Below, piece after piece: positions 23,337 through 35,166 of a stretch of DNA of 64,000 nucleotides. The notes beneath the pieces are model-generated. The model did not search any database, had not been told where the DNA came from, and was given only the letters and a program-made list of their open reading frames with translations. Position numbers and translations under genes: made by a program. Position 1 is the stretch's first letter. Every line of letters starts with the position of its first letter. Origin of the DNA: Lingula anatina (lineage: Eukaryota; Brachiopoda; Lingulata; Lingulida; Lingulidae); NCBI RefSeq assembly GCF_001039355.2, contig NW_019775745.1, positions 1-64,000 of the forward strand, given 5' to 3'.

Positions 23337-24631
23337 GTAAGTTATATTTTTTTTACTAAAATTGCAAACGTGACCGAATATAAAAAAGGAAGATTAATCG
23401 TTCATGACTTTTACCTAGCTAGGTGTTGGCAAGAATGTCTTTTTGCTGCAACTTTTAACTAGTTTGGTCATCTAACGCTACTGTACTACAGATATATGTT
23501 ATGAAGTATTAGGTTAAGATTTTAAGTTCCCAAAAGTGTGTTTTACGTAAAATTTGTAAATCTGTATTTGTCGTAACGAAACAAATCAAACATGTTGTCA
23601 ATAAATTATATATATAGTAAGAAAGAAAGTTAGCCAAAAATAAAATTCTTCAGGAAATCAGAACTGTGTACATCAAAAGGTTTTTTGTGTAGAAACATAA
23701 CCAATATATTCTGTTTTCTGTATTACTTCGGTTAATAATATTTTTTGTACAATTAGACAGATATTACATAAATTAAGATTTTCAGCTCACACATTAATGA
23801 GAGAAAACGGGAGACACTGATATACTCCAAAATACAGTATGAGACATTGCACAGTTAATGTTGCCCAGAGATTTTAGGTGAATTTCATTCTATATTGACG
23901 CGTCCTTGGTATTCCGATTTAGAGAGTTATCTGCACTATTAGATGTCACCTTCAGTATACAATGACGAAAATGACAAAATTGTCGCTTCAATCTTGAAAA
24001 TATAGGTAGAGAGTGAATTCTCATGCGTTTTCTATAATGATGAGGAGTTAGCAAAAATGGCCAGCAGATGGCTAAGTGGTATGAAAAACAGGATACGTAG
24101 TTTAAAAGGTTTTGTATTTAGTACTTTTGAACAGCTGTTAAAACGCATATCACTAACTACTGGTACTGTGTCACTGTATGGGGGTTTAAGTAATTCCCAA
24201 CTATAGATAATATACAATCACGACCTATTGGGTATTATATGGGAGTACACAGGTTTACACCAATATTAGAACCTTAAGGGGAGGTCGGTTGGATGCCTCT
24301 AGTTTACACTCAATGTATGTTCATAATTAGATACTGGAATAGATTAATAGTCATGGATAACAATAGGGCTACCAAGAGATTGTCTGATTACGTAGACTTA
24401 GAGCAGGTACATGGGAAATGATCCAATTATACAAGGTGTTATGGAAAAAACAGTATTCTGTAAAAGTCAACGCTAAGAACATATACGCTTTTTGAAAAAC
24501 ACCTTCAGTTGTGAGTGACATGTTAGGCTCTCTATTGGTAAGACATTAGGATCAGTACTATGCCAATTTAGATGCGGAATACTGCCGCCGAGGCTTCGTC
24601 CCGCCTTTGAACATTTTGTGATAAGGAACAC

Positions 24632-24677
<46 letters not shown>

Positions 24678-27600
24678 TTTATTTCTTAAAACCGCACTAC
24701 ACTACCGTCTCTGTGTTGTTTACAGGTAAAATTATCAGGATTACAACTAATTATATATATAATAAAAGCTAAGGTAAAAAAAACAATTAAAATAATTAAA
24801 GCTGGTTAAAATAGTAATGGTCTGAACAATAAAACTTTTTTTCTGATAAAATGAGAAAATGTTAATTAAAATACTGTGCAAATAAGAATGTTTTAAAATC
24901 TTTTTCAAAAACCTCAACACTATCAATAGTCCGAATGTGTGAGGGTAATTGATTCCATAAAATTGAGAGGGGGCATGTTTGACATGTTTGAAGATGAGAT
25001 TCATTTTGTGTTGGTATGTCCCTAAACGAGGACATACGATGTAAGTTTTCTGGGAGACTTGGACTGTAATCATGATGACAGGGAGGAGTTATCTAGAATA
25101 CTGATAGGCTTAATTATAAAGAAACCTAAAGACATGGCTTGTTGTTTAAAGAACAGTTTAAGTTTAAGGCAGTCAGCTCATGATTTGAGTGTACCATAAT
25201 TTATAGTGTTTGCTTAGTTATATTTTTCAACCTTAATCTTAGCTTTTTGTTTTGTTTTGTTATGTTTCTAACATATGTACAAAGTACGGTGACTTGTTGG
25301 CCCTAACAAGGGTGGATCCGAGCAGATATTCTGCCAATTACAGCTTTTGGATATCCTCTTTTCGTAATATCTTTTTTAATAACGTTAGTGACTGTGGATA
25401 CTAAGGGGATTTCCCGTATCGCTATGTTTTTACATCATTTTTATACCATCAGTTTTAATAAAAAGTTTTTTCTTTTTTCAAATTTCTCTTTCGATGTATT
25501 GTTTTTATAGTATCAGTTGGATTCACCTTTAATGATATAGATCATTAAATGCTGACGGTGAATAATTTTATGGAGGTACTGGAATGTATCCATATTAGTG
25601 TTCCTGTTTTATCCAAGTTGCCCCTGACCATTTCAGCGCCAATCCCGGCTTGTGAATGCCATGCGCATGGTGATGTCCGCTATGTTACGTGTGATGGGAG
25701 AGCCTTCAGATTTGATACCCCGCCCACCGTTACAGGTATCATGGCAAAACCTATAGGTGGCTGGCTTTGGTATATTATAACGGAACAAGAATTCTTTGAT
25801 GGCGGTCCGAAGACTCGTCTGGAATCAGTGAAATTCAAGCTGTTCGGTCACTACGTGATCATTGAGTACACAGGCTTCCCAGGTGGACCGTACACAATAA
25901 CGGTAAGTTTTCTTCTCCCATTCTCTCTCTATCCTCTGCTTACGCTCTCTCTCTCAGGCCACTAAGTCAATGTACACGGAACAAAAATATAAACGTACGA
26001 TACTAAAATGGTCAGTTGAAATGGATAATATTGAAATATGCCCAGGTTGATGGTTTATTTATGAATTGAGGAATTTGTATTGATCAAGTATAGTGGTCTG
26101 GTTTCCATTGGCCGCTCCCCGTGAGGTTCAGTTTTTCCAACCATAAGACTAATGGAGCTTGACATAGTGGAGGTCAATCTGCATGACCAATACACAGACA
26201 CTCCTTTCAGTCTATGCAATAAAAGGACACACCAAAATGTGCATTTCTGTCACTTGTCAACATGCCACAGATGTTTGAAATCATGAGGGAGTATGCCAGC
26301 GGCATGCTCAATGCTGGCTTGTTGGTAACAGAAGTTGCAGCATGCTGGAATGTGCATCATTCCACAGTCAGCCTTCTGAGAACATTCTTCAGAGACACTA
26401 GTAGCACTTGAAACCGCCCACATGCCCGCCGACCATGTCTTACCACACCCGATATGTCGCCCATAGTACACCTGTGGGATGTTCTGGATCAGAGTTTTCA
26501 CCATCATGTTCCAGCTCCAGAGAATGTTTACCAACTGCCGGTAGCATTCTAAGAGGAATGGGATAATATCCAATATCTATTGACAACTTAATGATGCCCA
26601 TGTTCTGCCAGTGTATTGGTCTTTGCGAAACTAATGGTGTCCATTAGTGACTGTGAACTCAGGATGGTGACCCCCATGGTCTAGTTGATGCCCTAACTCT
26701 TGGACTATGAATTTAAACTTCCGGTAATGCTCTCAAAGCGATGTCTATTTGTTGAGGAAAATTTGCTGTTAATGTTGGCCATATTCTCTAGTTCCATACA
26801 TGAAAATAAATCAACATATTATTTCGTGCGTTTATATTTTTGTTCAGTATATATATATGGTTGACTACTTCCAGTGTATTCTTATTATTATCCCGACGAC
26901 GGAGGAGGTAGTATTTGTTACCGTAAATTTGTTTGATGTTTGTTATTTCGAAATCTTTGGATTAGTCATTCGTCTCAGAAGAGGATGCTCTTTCTCAGTC
27001 CTTTACCTCCGACAATGTTATGTTTTTGTTACCATTGTTACTTCGGAATGCCCCCTATGAGGGATTCTCGAAGTTTGTTCATCAGTGAGCAATAAAAGCT
27101 AATTTTCTTGGTTGTTGGATCATAATGAAAATTATCAAACACAATATATGTGATGAGCCATTATAGAATAATAATTAACGGATGAAACATTATGTACATA
27201 TTTTAATGAAATTTACAGGGCAGCTAAGAAATTGGCCATTTTCAAAAATATTTTATGAGAGGTCAGAAATGGTTAAAGAAAGAAATGAAAAGATTTTGTG
27301 ATGATCCATTAATTAATTAATTTATTAATAATTACTTTATTTTTTTGTCCTATCTGAGTTTTTTTCTTAGTTAAATATTTAATGCTTATTATTATGGTAA
27401 GATAACACTATTGGGATTTTATCTCATTGCAGGTAGCTACAGTTGCACCTGGTCCGCCGCTGTTTTTTGGTGCTGTAGATCTTGGTCCAGGTGGGGGTCC
27501 GCCTGGTCCTTTGTTCGTGGGGGGCGGTTTTCAAATCTCGTTAATTCTGGTAAATGGCGATTTGTACATTGAGGTTCGTTCCACGCTTCTGCCAGCCGTC

Positions 27601-27753
27601 CTGTTCGACATTAGGATACTTGTAGCCCGACATTGTCTCCAGATTCACATTCCTCCGATCTGGTCTGGTTTCATGGAAGGGATATGTGGAGATTGGAACG
27701 GATTTCCAGCAAACGATATTGTCGCTCTTGTAGGCTTTCCACAGGTGATGTAA
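23156..27753 (+). CDS. VWD-B: secreted single-VWD-domain protein (3 exons)
   Basis: Predicted exons are 23156-23336, 25637-25902 and 27433-27753, giving 255 residues, the shortest of the family. The signal peptide is MTGQGGMAVLLIIALTTVTS plus VTG. The linker is two residues shorter than in A. The VWD domain keeps CECHAHGDVRYVTCDG and GICGDWNG. Exon 2 is two codons shorter, with EYTGFPGGPYTIT at its end. Exon 3 stops right after GFPQVM, so the tail is almost absent. There are five cysteines as in A and no glycosylation sequon where A and C have theirs. Both introns carry transposon insertions. Splice sites, frame and poly(A) signal are intact, so it looks functional. Confidence 0.85.
24110..25160 (+). 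pseudogene. Old LINE ORF2 3' fragment, copy B
   Basis: Aligns with 46165-46640 plus 52054-52290 in C, where the reading frame is best kept. Pieces correspond to the GVHRFTPILALYGEVGW, RLAKRLFEYLELTHG and HFVLVCP motifs near the C-terminus of non-LTR ORF2. Frame breaks are frequent. It is interrupted at about 24632-24985. Confidence 0.6.
24632..24985 (-). mobile_element. 3' end of a CR1/L2-type LINE
   Basis: On the - strand it encodes WNQLPSHIRTIDSVEVFEKD followed by FKTFLFAQYFN and a stop, the usual last residues of CR1/L2 ORF2. A 3' UTR of about 230 bases and a (TTA)n tail (24632-24676) follow. It is strongly 5'-truncated and sits inside the older LINE fragment. Confidence 0.75.
25637..25902 (+). 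CDS. VWD-B exon 2
   Basis: Follows TTTCAG; two bases plus 88 codons, ending ACG before GTAAGT (phase 0). Carries GDVRYVTCDGRAFRFDTPP and GGWLWYIITEQEFFDGG. Confidence 0.85.
25903..27432 (+). other. VWD-B intron 2 with Tc1-like insert
   Basis: A TC tract follows the donor at about 25923-25955. The Tc1-like element occupies 25975-26849. The rest aligns with intron 2 of A and C. Acceptor TTGCAG at 27432. Confidence 0.65.
25975..26849 (+). mobile_element. Internally deleted Tc1/mariner-like transposon
   Basis: The ends are inverted copies of GAACAAAAATATAAACG next to TA dinucleotides (25973-25974 and 26850-26851). On the + strand the N-terminal helix-turn-helix region reads MPQMFEIMREYASGMLNAGL, then TEVAACWNVHHSTVSLLRTF and, after one stop, NRPHARRPCLTTP. 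It is joined directly to the transposase C-terminus, SPIVHLWDVLDQSF, equivalent to NPIEHLWDELDR. The catalytic middle, including the first two acidic residues, is gone. The gene A intron lacks the element. Confidence 0.8.
27433..27753 (+). CDS. VWD-B exon 3
   Basis: Starts VATVAPGPPLFFGAVDLGPG after TTGCAG and ends GFPQVM-stop: 106 residues. ARHCLQIHIPPIW and GICGDWNG are kept. The stop directly follows the GTGATG that in A continues as GTGACACCT, so the tail is lost by a small sequence change. Confidence 0.85.
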   Translation, partial: VATVAPGPPLFFGAVDLGPGGGPPGPLFVGGGFQISLILVNGDLYIEVRSTLLPAVLFDIRILVARHCLQIHIPPIWSGFMEGICGDWNGFPANDIVALVGFPQVM

Positions 27754-27817
27754 AATACCTCAACAGCAAACGACACCGATGACGTAAGTAGACTGTATTT
27801 TATATGGTATATGTGTA

Positions 27818-27823
27818 AATAAA
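27818..27823 (+). terminator. VWD-B poly(A) signal
   Basis: AATAAA within TGTAAATAAAACACACAAGA, 65 bases after the stop, followed by a CA tract at 27860-27904. Confidence 0.75.
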
Positions 27824-27873
27824 ACACACAAGATTGCCGAAGTTAATATATCTCTATCAAACACACACACACA

Positions 27874-27904
<31 letters not shown>

Positions 27905-27907
<3 letters not shown>

Positions 27908-28455
27908 ACCCCCAGGAAACGTTTATACTAAAAACTTATTTTACACCCAACTCGTTAAAAATATATTATTTTTGTTTCCTGATTTTTCAGCTTTTTGATC
28001 TCCCTTACATAAATTTGTCTCTACTGATATCATGACAGAAGTCGACAAAACTATCATCTTTGCATCATTTCTCTTTAAACCAGGATGAGACTCGATGATC
28101 CATGGCTTGATGACCAAAGAGCGACTACAACCAACTCTGTACAAACTGTCTTCTCCAGTCATTGATGTTCATGTGGAACACAGGATGCGCTGGACGCCAT
28201 TTCATGTTTCACAGCCTTTGACTCGGGTTAATACGAACCATGTCACTTAAACTTTCAAAACCCTTTTCCAAGGGAATCTTTCCACCTGTTTACTTACGGA
28301 ATTGAGAAAAGCTGATTATTTAACTTCCTCACTTATTATTCTTTGGTGAACATCCATTGGAGAGTCGAAAATCAAGAAAGGAACGAAATCATGGACAATG
28401 AAACTTAAATTTGTGGGGGTGCACGCGACTCTTTCGGTTCTACGATAACTATTCT

Positions 28456-28511
<56 letters not shown>

Positions 28512-28772
28512 TTTTGACATTGATCGAGGTTTTTAATGCCTTGAAATGCAAATTCTTGCATGTGGGTTTTGTAAAAAGGTTGAATTAATCATTTTGCCGT
28601 AACAGGTGTATGACATAATTTCGAGGATGTAATCAAATTTGGAGAAATCTCCGAACACAAGACTGACTGACCTTGACAAGAAAAAACACATTTGGCATTT
28701 AAAACAAAAGAAAATATTATTACTGCCAGTACTTTTAATAATGTTCACATGTTTTGATTGATGATGTTCACC
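27905..28772. repeat. 3' flanking block of unit B
   Basis: Matches 4985-5850 and 55185-56010. The short frame seen beside gene C is truncated here by an early stop after FLFKPG. A T run of about 33 bases is at 28457-28491. Confidence 0.65.
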
Positions 28773-29476
28773 TGGTGAAGTACAGTGGAAACGTGATTTA
28801 AATTGGGTACGATGTAGTGACAATAGCTTCAAAATGTATTTTTCGTTCTAATTTTTCATTTATATTTCTCTTTAATTCGTTTTGCCGTGCTTGTGGCTTT
28901 AAAATCGATATTAAATGGTATCAATGATATCAAATATCTGCGTTATGTTCTAATTTTGTTAAAGTGGAAATGTAAGAAATTCCGTTGATATTTTTTTTTA
29001 TAATTAGTCTAAAATTGTTATAAAGACAACTTTGTTCAAGAAGTCCCAAAACATCATGTAAAAAGTAAGTCCTTCCGATACATTGTCAGCACTGGTTCTG
29101 TGGTGAATTTAGTATATATATATATATATATATGCTGGATCTTTGTGTAGGGGAGTCAAAAGTATGAAAAATGACAAACAGACGACGGAAATAGTACTAC
29201 ACTTTGACGATGTTATGATAACTTACGATAAATTCTACGGTACGCAGCCAGTTAAAGGATAATAGCAACATCAATTGAAAAAAGTGCAAAGAGTAAAACT
29301 TTTAAGCATCACTTTGATGAAATCATTGTAAAGAAAAAAAGAGTAAAAAACAGATGAAAAAAAGAAATTGATAAACGAAATACATACTTCTCCATTTTCT
29401 AAATAGATCATGATCCAAGCAGCTGATGTTTGAAAAGCTTCTTCACGCGAATACCTTATATAAAATTACAACAATA

Positions 29477-29533
29477 CAGTGGCGGGTTAAGGGGGGTGCA
29501 AGGGGGGTCCTGACCCTTTATCGATTAATGGTC

Positions 29534-29560
<27 letters not shown>
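29477..29560 (+). mobile_element. CAGTGGCGG-family element fragment
   Basis: Starts CAGTGGCGGGTTAAGGGGGG and is cut short by a long T run (29537-29572). The same insertion is in copy 2 at 35604-35700, so it predates the spacer duplication. Confidence 0.5.
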
Positions 29561-29575
<15 letters not shown>

Positions 29576-29627
29576 CAAATTCCTATCATGCGCCATGTGC
29601 AGTGGAATTAGAGTACATTCGTATATA

Positions 29628-30804
29628 CAGGGTTGCTACTTAATATGGAATATTTTTTATAATTGTTATTTTTGTGAGAATTTATTGTCCGTGGATATTA
29701 AGACTCTTATTAATGCAATTTCACCATGGATACGAACTTGGTTTAATAAGNNNNNNNNNNNNNNNNNNNNNNNNNNNNNNNNNNNNNNNNNNNNNNNNNN
29801 NNNNNNNNNNNNNNNNNNNNNNNNNNNNNNNNNNNNNNNNNNNNNNNNNNNNNNNNNNNNNNNNNNNNNNNNNNNNNNNNNNNNNNNNNNNNNNNNNNNN
29901 NNNNNNNNNNNNNNNNNNNNNNNNNNNNNNNNNNNNNNNNNNNNNNNNNNNNNNNNNNNNNNNNNNNNNNNNNNNNNNNNNNNNNNNNNNNNNNNNNNNN
30001 NNNNNNNNNNNNNNNNNNNNNNNNNNNNNNNNNNNNNNNNNNNNNNNNNNNNNNNNNNNNNNNNNNNNNNNNNNNNNNNNNNNNNNNNNNNNNNNNNNNN
30101 NNNNNNNNNNNNNNNNNNNNNNNNNNNNNNNNNNNNNNTTTTTTTTTTTTGGCTTGAGTCATTAAAAAGTATGTCACTGAGTGATAATAACATCCCGTCT
30201 TTTGTTGTGAGATATTTTGGTCAATAATATCAAATCTGACATAAGATGCCATTCAAAAGAAAGGAACACCCCCAGAAAACAGTTTGATGTCAGTATAAAC
30301 TTTAAGAAAAGATATTAAAGAAAATGATAGCCTCCGGACAGTGATATGTTACACAGTCAAAGAACTCGCTACGTCCCGCAGGCGCTTGCAGCGCCCTCAT
30401 CCTACATGGCATGGCTGTTCGTTTCTGGCCATTTTCTCTAAAAGCAAGAACCCCATAGTAAGCTGCCTTGCTTAGCTGTCGAACCATATCTTTACTAAGG
30501 TACCTGCCAAGTTTGAGAGCAATCCCTTTGTTGCTTCTCTAAACACACTCCAAAGATTGACCAAACCCATGCGTTTTTATACAAGGGCAGAAATTGCCGA
30601 AAAGACCCCCCTCACATTTCTGACCACAGAACATGCAACTGCATGCATCTATTGTTTCGAGAGTTGTGTGGTAATTAGGTAACACACCTGGCTACACATG
30701 GAATGACACCTCAGCTTTGGATTTAAAATAGTTAGAGAGAAATTAAATATTCTGTAGAAAATTTACTCGCCAAAAATAATATTCCATATTTAGTGGTAAC
30801 CCTG
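29628..30804. mobile_element. TA-target DNA transposon with CAGGGTT ends
   Basis: The ends CAGGGTTGCTACTTAATATG and, inverted, CAGGGTTACCACTAAATATG are flanked by TA (29626-29627 and 30805-30806). The duplicated spacer at about 35735 reads CATATATAGATAAACC with one TA and no insert, a precise empty site. The assembly gap falls inside. The visible parts hold no recognisable transposase; a 61-codon - strand frame (30302-30487) is unassigned. Confidence 0.8.
29751..30138. other. Assembly gap
   Basis: Run of 388 N. Long open frames crossing it are artefacts of undefined bases. Confidence 0.99.
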
Positions 30805-31539
30805 TAGATAAACCAAAGAAGGGGAAGATATATACAATGTACATTACTCTAAAAAGAGGGAAAGATAGATATATTACTTAAAATAGCTATTCAGTGGCAA
30901 AAGAACTCAGATTACTGACCAAGGAAACCAATCGATCTATTATCCCTGACAAATGTACAGTTGGTCTACTGACGTCGTACAGCAAAAAGAGGTTGATTGT
31001 TTTAAATCAACGCCGTGGCTATAGCATTCAAAGTGCACAGGAGATAATGTTTTAACATAGCCTGCATGAAATATAGCCTGCATGAAAATTGAAGGGTACG
31101 AGAAGTGGATAGTAATCCTCGAAGGACACCCAAATTTGTCAGTCCAACGAACTCACACTTCTCCTTCTACCTCATCCTACATGGCATGGCTGTCCGTTTC
31201 TGGCCATTTTCTCTAAGAGCAAGAATCCCATAGTAAGCTGTCCGTTCTCATGCCAGCTTGCTTTACAGTTAATGCAAAGAGATTGCTATGGAAATGGGCA
31301 AACAATAACGGGTTAAGTTGTGTCAGCCACAACGGAAACCTAGAGTAAAGACAGATTGAATAAGAGAATAAAACGCTGAGGAAATAAGACCAGTCATAAT
31401 TTTAAAATTTTTTAGACCCTATTTATTTAACATCCTGTTGAATCATTTTATTAAATGACTCACGACCATCACATACGTTGCTAATAATAAATAGCTTCAA
31501 AAAGTTAATACATTAAGTTAATAGCACTATCCAAAAATG

Positions 31540-32370
31540 TTTCTTATAATATGTGGTGCTTGTTTAATACCCAGACATACGCCCTCTACTCTGATAAAAT
31601 CGCCTTCTTCGTGTGCTTTATGCATCATTTCTAATTTATCTGCGTCAATATTTTCCCATGCCACTTTTAACAAGGTGCTCTTTGGTGGTTGGCGTTACGC
31701 GTGTGCGTAAGTTATAAACGGGAATTAAAAAGGAATACACGCTTAGATGACAGGTTTTGCGATAGGTCAGCACGCAAGAGTACTTCAAAATCAAAATGAA
31801 TGTCTGTTGGATGTAAACAACCCATTTTCCATCCTCTGTATATAAACCAGAGTGGGCTTACAGTACCACATGGCATTGGGAGTAGGGGTGCTATCCGTCA
31901 ACATCCCCCCTTCTCGTTCCCTTCCGCATCCTCGTTCTTCTGCATGAATTATACACTGGCACAAATGAACAATGAACAATTATATTTCAGTTTATTCAAA
32001 ACCAAATAAATATTTACTTAACTCTCCCTGAAAATCATTTGAAACACTTGTGTTTGAGAAGTCTTGGCACGAATTGTGGTATACGCGATTGAAAAGAAAA
32101 TATTTCCGTCATTTGAGTACTGAAATACTGAATACTGTGATAGCAGTTTACATAACTGTAACGGTAGTATGTAGACTGAAGCACTTCTATTGTCCATTGT
32201 CTGTACTGCTACTACTACTACTACTAGTACTACGCATACTACTACATTTAACAGGGAATACTTCAGTTTCAAAAGTATGCCTAATGAATTCTTTTTTGTT
32301 TTTTTTTTCCAAACAATTCTGGCCTGATAGTTGACACCAAAATTCAACCTAGCAAGACACACGAAATCTA
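31540..32370. repeat. TATA-spacer block, copy B1
   Basis: Recurs at about 36540-37110 and 56400-57010, and inverted in part at 13905-14070. All three direct copies have TATATAAACCAG upstream of CAGTACCACATGGCATTGGG or a near variant (CAGTACCCCATGACATTGGG in C). The TATA-like box may be a promoter remnant, but no conserved frame follows on either strand. Confidence 0.5.
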
Positions 32371-32576
32371 AAAGAATGGGGGAAAAGCACTAATTTTCTC
32401 TCACAGAAACTTTCTGGCGATTGTTTTCTCCCTCAGTCTAGTCACCGCGTTTTCTTGTTTTCATATGCTTAATTACCAGAAAACGAATGTCAGCAATCTG
32501 CCTTTTTAACAGACACATAATCTATGCATTCAAGATTGTCAGAGAAGAATTATGTTGGAACGCCATTCCCTTTAAC

Positions 32577-32577
32577 A

Positions 32578-32626
<49 letters not shown>
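32577..32626. repeat. (AAT)n microsatellite
   Basis: About 16 AAT units; the matching site at 37864-37943 is longer and switches from AAT to ATT. The flank TTTATTTAATTAAAGT is shared, so the tract predates the spacer duplication. Confidence 0.95.
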
Positions 32627-33460
32627 GAGTTTTTATTTAATTAAAGTGCCCTCGCCGAAACACGTTAGATCATATGAAACCACAAAAATATATTTACTCA
32701 AACAAATTGCCCATAAACACCGTCTTCTGTAAAAAGAAATGGATAAAATTCACTCAAACTGAAAGGGCAATCTAATGGCATAGTAAACGGATCACTTCTT
32801 CAAATGTAGAACCAAAAATATAGCTAACTAAAACATTTTTTTGATAAACGAGTAAATAATACGTTAAATAAGATAAATTGCATTTATATTAATCTCCATC
32901 TGGCCTGCATACGTATATACAGGTACATGTATCATCAGACAAACATCATTCTTCACTGCAACACTGCCACCTAGTGTCATTATATATGTACTAGTAAGGG
33001 GTTTAAATGGTGGATTTTCATGTTGAGGTTATCCCACGTTCAGTATGTGCATGTCTTTGTGCATTACACAATGTAATTCAGGAAAACAATTAAGACAAGC
33101 ATGCGTTTTTTGTTTGAGAAATTATACAGTTACAGCGCAATTTATGACATTCTTATGTATTATGGTGTATTAGTGGCCGCAAACCCAATTTTGTCAGCTT
33201 GCTAAATTATCCATGGAAAGTTGCTGGCGAATCCATTTAAGAAAATATTTTGATATGTTGCAACTCTCAAAATTATCTTAACGTACAGTAACATTTGAAG
33301 GATTTATCACGAGAAGACATTCTTCACAGCTTCACAGATATTCATCATACCATTTAAGACCGCCACTTTACAATATTACAGCAGCACGTAGCTGAAGATA
33401 CATTTCTCATTGACCGCAAATAGGTTAACCCAGTAACAGGTTGCTCATATGGTTTCCATC

Positions 33461-33733
33461 TCATCTGTATTTGTATTCTGTACCTACAGTATAACGGACA
33501 GTTATTTCCAAATTAGAGAGGAAAAATTTACGAGAAGAAATCAGCTTAATGGCCACGAGGGTAAGCACGAGGCAGAGTAAGTTTGTCGTGACCTGCATAC
33601 ACGTTGATTTGTTGCTCTGTATGATAAAAGCCAAATACTGTGATTCAAAGATGACAATGAAGAAAAATGTGAAAACCAAGTTGGAGAAACCCGATGTAGA
33701 AAGACTAAACAGAAACACGTAAGTTGGCGTCAT
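33461..33733 (-). other. Open frame with two hydrophobic segments in block Q
   Basis: 90 codons beginning MTPTYVFLFSLSTSGFSNLV, with hydrophobic stretches FSNLVFTFFFIVIF and TNLLCLVLTLVAI. An ACTGTAG/GTACAG donor-like site lies near its end. The other copies of block Q (15.3, 19.3, 39.1 and 57.8 kb) are shifted or stopped. I do not recognise it; it may be a relic of a membrane-protein exon or chance. Confidence 0.25.
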
Positions 33734-34716
33734 TTTAACATATTTTAATTTTGATAACCAATCTCAGAGGATAGAAATGTCAGACTGAGCCTAAAAAGAT
33801 CCAACATCTAAAGTTATGACTGTCGAAGATAATACCGATGTTAACAGATAATTTAATATTGAAATTAGATAGCGTATACGCTGCCGGTTTAATTATTCAG
33901 ACAGTGATATATTTATGTTCAAAGATTATGGACAATAGAAGCTGTCCGACCCATCCTCATCATTATAGATATGTGAGGTCATTGCTTTTTTCATCATATT
34001 GTACCTCTCCTCACATCAAGAAGCTTAAGATGGAAGAGAATACACTGCCGAAACCAGCGATAGCAACACATGCTCTCTGAAAATATGGCTTGATACATAA
34101 CGTGAATTCAAGGCGAGACTGAATTCAAGGCATGGGTGTAAGCTGGTGTTACTTCAACTACTACTACTACTGCTAACCACAAGTGGTCGTAATTGCACTA
34201 TGCTGATTTTCTCCTATTCTTTTCACTTTTGTTAACATTCCGCAGGGTGAAAGCTAGCCGAAGTTAAGAAATGAACACGTTAAGGTACGCCTTCGCACCT
34301 TATTGATTGAACGACCACATCTGTGTAACTTTTATATTCTAATTAAGTTTAAATTTCTGATTACATGTATGCGTGTATCGTAAAAATGCTTCAGTATCAG
34401 TCCAGAAGGGAGAAAAGACTGGCCCGACCCCCCACCAACTCTAAACTGGTGTTTGTCAGGGGTAGGGGGTGAAGGGTATCAGGAATGCAAGTCCATTATT
34501 CTCTAATGCCCTACATGAGATGATGAAAATGACCTAAATTCTGCTAAATTGTTATATTCAGTATATACAAAAGAGTGAGAGGTATCTTCTAAAATGTGGC
34601 ACAATTTATGTTACTTGATGTATTTTAAGTAATATTTGATACTTACCCATTCCATTAATATCGTAAAAAGAAGGTGTGTCAATTTAATAGTGTGAATTTC
34701 TTATCCCTAAAAATCA

Positions 34717-34759
34717 GGGCCCGGTTGCACCAACAGGGCGTAAATTTACTCGGCTACGN
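34717..34759. other. Assembly join after a transposon-like end
   Basis: GGGCCCGGTTGCACCAACAG resembles common DNA-transposon termini and is absent from the matching site at 40150. The sequence then reaches a single N (34759), and copy 2 of the spacer begins directly. The join is unsupported sequence. Confidence 0.6.
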
Positions 34760-35104
34760 TGGTGAAGTACAGTGGAAACGTAATTCAAAGTGGGTACGAT
34801 GTAGTGACAATAGCTTCAAAATGTATTTTTAGTTCTAATTTTTATTTATATTTCTCTTTAATTCGTTCTGCCGTGCTTGTGGCTTTAAAATCGTTATTAA
34901 ATGGTATCAATGATATCAAATTTATGCGTTATGTTTTAATTTTGAAATATAAGAAATTCCGTTGAATTTTTTTTTTTTTTTCGTATAATTTGTCTAAAAT
35001 TGTTATAAAGACAACTTCGTTCAAAAAGTCCCAAAACGTCATGTAAAAAATAAGTCATTCCGATATATTTTCAGCACTGGTTCTGTGGTGAATTCAGTTT
35101 TTAT

Positions 35105-35166
<62 letters not shown>

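Larger units (their letters stand above)
23337..25636 (+). other. VWD-B intron 1
   Basis: Holds the shared old LINE ORF2 fragment (about 24110-24630 and 24985-25160), split by a later LINE 3' end inserted in inverse orientation (24632-24985). The remaining sequence aligns with intron 1 of C. Acceptor TTTCAG at 25636. Confidence 0.65.
28773..34717. repeat. Large spacer duplication, copy 1
   Basis: From TGGTGAAGTACAGTGGAAAC this stretch matches 34760-40150 over nearly its whole length with few differences by eye. It contains the GCATCACTTTGA block, the TATA-spacer block (about 31540-32370), block Q (32990-33840) and a TTA-rich tract. It carries a private insertion at 29628-30804. It ends at AAATCAGG, followed by GGCCCGGTTGCACCAAC and a single N at 34759. 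It could be a true tandem duplication or two haplotypes placed in series. Confidence 0.7.

Noticed and set aside
29595-30252. Open frames of 163-210 codons across the middle of the window
   Set aside because: They consist mostly of undefined residues from the N gap.
32018-32362. Overlapping frames of 94 and 114 codons on opposite strands
   Set aside because: They include a TAC/GTA repeat and are not open in the aligned copy near 37 kb.
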